From UBA668 sp052034175 (lineage in GTDB: Bacteria > Actinomycetota > Acidimicrobiia > Acidimicrobiales > Ilumatobacteraceae): a stretch of DNA of 14,605 nt. Positions 13,717 through 14,605 of the stretch are shown here, one piece after another. Within the stretch, counting starts at the first letter, position 1. Each line of letters starts with the position of its first letter. Below the pieces are notes generated by a model. It saw only the letters and a program-made list of their open reading frames with translations. It was not told the DNA's origin and did not search any database. A program made the translations under genes and the position numbers. The DNA lies in contig JBPOIX010000080.1 in NCBI GenBank assembly GCA_052034175.1, forward strand, positions 1-14,605, written 5' to 3'.

Positions 13717-14363
13717 GCCGACGCCATCTTGGTCACCGTCAACACCTGCCGTCCAGCGTCGCCGGCGCGGTGGGAGAACCACCGCTCGCCGTTGCATCGC
13801 GTGCAGCCGCCCATCCGCTCGTCGACCATCACCCCGAGCGGCGCGAGACACGCGGCCACAACGGCCGGCATGTGCAACGACGGCGTGCCCCAGCTGGTGT
13901 GGCCGACCACCTGCGGGCCGAAACGGTGCTCGAACGGGAGGAGGTCGTCGGCCCCGAACTCGTAGCAGCACTGGTGGATGCACGGGCCGAGGAAGGCGCG
14001 GATCGGCCCGAGGGCGCCCTCGCGCCGCATCGCGGTCACCGTCGCTTCGAGCACACCGTCCAGCGCCCCGCGCCAGCCGGCGTGGGCGCCGCCGATCCAG
14101 CCGTCGTCGCTGACGAAGGCCACCGGCGCGCAGTCCCCCACCCAGATCCCCAGCACTGCGCCGCGCTGCGAGCTGACCATCGCGTCGCCGACGGCGCCGT
14201 CGTGGGCGCCCTGCGCGGCGATGACCACGACGTCGGTGCCGTGCACTTCGTCCAGCTGTGTCCAGCGACCCGATTGAAAGCCGGCTCGGCGGTGTGCCAC
14301 GGCCACCGCAGGGGCCTCGAGATGGAAGTCGCCGTCGCGGCGGGTGCTGCAACGGAGGCGCAC
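13713..14363 (-). CDS. pgeF: Peptidoglycan-editing / purine nucleoside phosphorylase-like protein (PgeF, YfiH, laccase domain)
   Basis: Member of the YfiH/DUF152 family; E. coli YfiH keeps L-Ser out of peptidoglycan stems, and relatives show purine nucleoside activity. With the GTG start at 14363 the protein is 216 aa. The three active-site residues are H41 (DEVHGTDVV), C78 (WVGDCAPVAF) and H94 (GGAHAGWRGAL). FLGPCIHQCCYEFG follows at about 124-137. I chose 14363 because AGGTGG lies 7 nt upstream. Alternatives are GTG 14384, and GTG 14414, which overlaps the ftsZ stop by GTGA and would add 17 residues. The usual N-terminal FNLG-type segment of the family is not seen; the region is short (DGDFHLEAP). 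The downstream overlap with yggS suggests coupled translation. Confidence 0.93.
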   Translation of the reverse strand: MRLRCSTRRDGDFHLEAPAVAVAHRRAGFQSGRWTQLDEVHGTDVVVIAAQGAHDGAVGDAMVSSQRGAVLGIWVGDCAPVAFVSDDGWIGGAHAGWRGALDGVLEATVTAMRREGALGPIRAFLGPCIHQCCYEFGADDLLPFEHRFGPQVVGHTSWGTPSLHMPAVVAACLAPLGVMVDERMGGCTRCNGERWFSHRAGDAGRQVLTVTKMASA

Positions 14364-14370
14364 GATGTCG

Positions 14371-14376
14371 CCACCT
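14371..14376 (-). promoter_or_regulatory. Ribosome binding site favouring the 14363 start of pgeF
   Basis: AGGTGG on the minus strand, 7 nt before GTG 14363. It is the only good Shine-Dalgarno match among the three in-frame GTG starts near the end of ftsZ. Confidence 0.55.
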
Positions 14377-14410
14377 GCGGCCACCGTGAGGTTGCTGCAG
14401 GGTGGCGGTG

Positions 14411-14605
14411 TCACTTCAGGAAGGACGGCACGTCGAAGTCGTCGTCTCCGTCGTCCAGCGCGTCCGCGGGCTCGTCGGCGAAGAGGTCCTTCAGCGAGGT
14501 CGTCGGCTTGGGCTCCGGGACGACCTTCATCTGCGGGCGGCTCGGCGGAGGCGAACCGGCGCCGGTGTCCCACCGGTCGAAGCCGGCGGCGATGACGGTG
14601 ACCTT
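14411..14605 (-). CDS. ftsZ: Cell division protein FtsZ, C-terminal end only
   Basis: Tubulin-like GTPase forming the division ring. Only the last 64 codons are in the window; the GTPase domain lies beyond the right edge. The fragment opens with KVTVIAAGFD, the end of the globular C-terminal subdomain. A Pro/Lys-rich variable linker follows, with KDLF before an acidic stretch, and it ends DDDFDVPSFLK, the conserved C-terminal peptide that binds SepF and other partners in actinobacteria. The TGA at 14413-14411 overlaps a possible GTG start of pgeF. The downstream sepF product is the expected membrane anchor for this tail. Confidence 0.97.
   Translation of the reverse strand, partial: KVTVIAAGFDRWDTGAGSPPPSRPQMKVVPEPKPTTSLKDLFADEPADALDDGDDDFDVPSFLK

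Overview
The window is a GC-rich, almost gap-free stretch of chromosomal core genes from an actinobacterium (Actinomycetota). The evidence is the gene order ftsZ-pgeF-yggS-sepF-divIVA-ileS-yggU-dksA-like-lspA-rluD-dnaE. It is supported by a DivIVA/Wag31-type polar growth protein, a translational (actinobacterial-type) T-box in front of ileS, and a Bpa/PafE proteasome activator, which implies a 20S proteasome. A deep lineage such as the Acidimicrobiia would fit, but this is inference. Thirteen of the fourteen genes lie on the minus strand; the exception is an Rrf2-family regulator on the plus strand.

Reading along the minus strand from the right edge. (1) Cell division block, 14605-11362: the C-terminal end of ftsZ, pgeF (peptidoglycan-editing oxidase), yggS (PLP homeostasis), sepF (FtsZ anchor) and divIVA, which has its own apparently leaderless promoter. 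The yggT/ylmG gene often found between sepF and divIVA is absent. (2) Translation and envelope block, 11361-5217: a T-box riboswitch leader, ileS (long, eukaryal-like type), yggU (DUF167), a TraR/DksA-like protein with a Lys/Ala/Pro-rich histone H1-like tail, lspA (lipoprotein signal peptidase) and rluD (23S rRNA pseudouridine synthase). ileS/yggU, dksA-like/lspA and lspA/rluD overlap, so these genes look co-transcribed and partly translationally coupled. (3) Block 5216-1: the plus-strand Rrf2 regulator, divergent from a type I phosphodiesterase/nucleotide pyrophosphatase-like enzyme, then bpa, then the first ~950 codons of dnaE (replicative DNA polymerase III alpha), which runs off the left edge.

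No tRNA, rRNA, CRISPR array, insertion sequence or phage gene was seen. No wholly new system was found. The most notable items are: the ileS T-box, with two mutually exclusive pairings that can be drawn directly; the DksA-like protein that has lost all zinc-finger cysteines and gained an H1-like tail; a perfect 8-bp direct repeat at 11-bp spacing in the Rrf2/phosphodiesterase divergent promoter; two candidate leaderless promoters; and a DnaE whose PHP domain keeps all nine metal ligands expected of a proofreading exonuclease.
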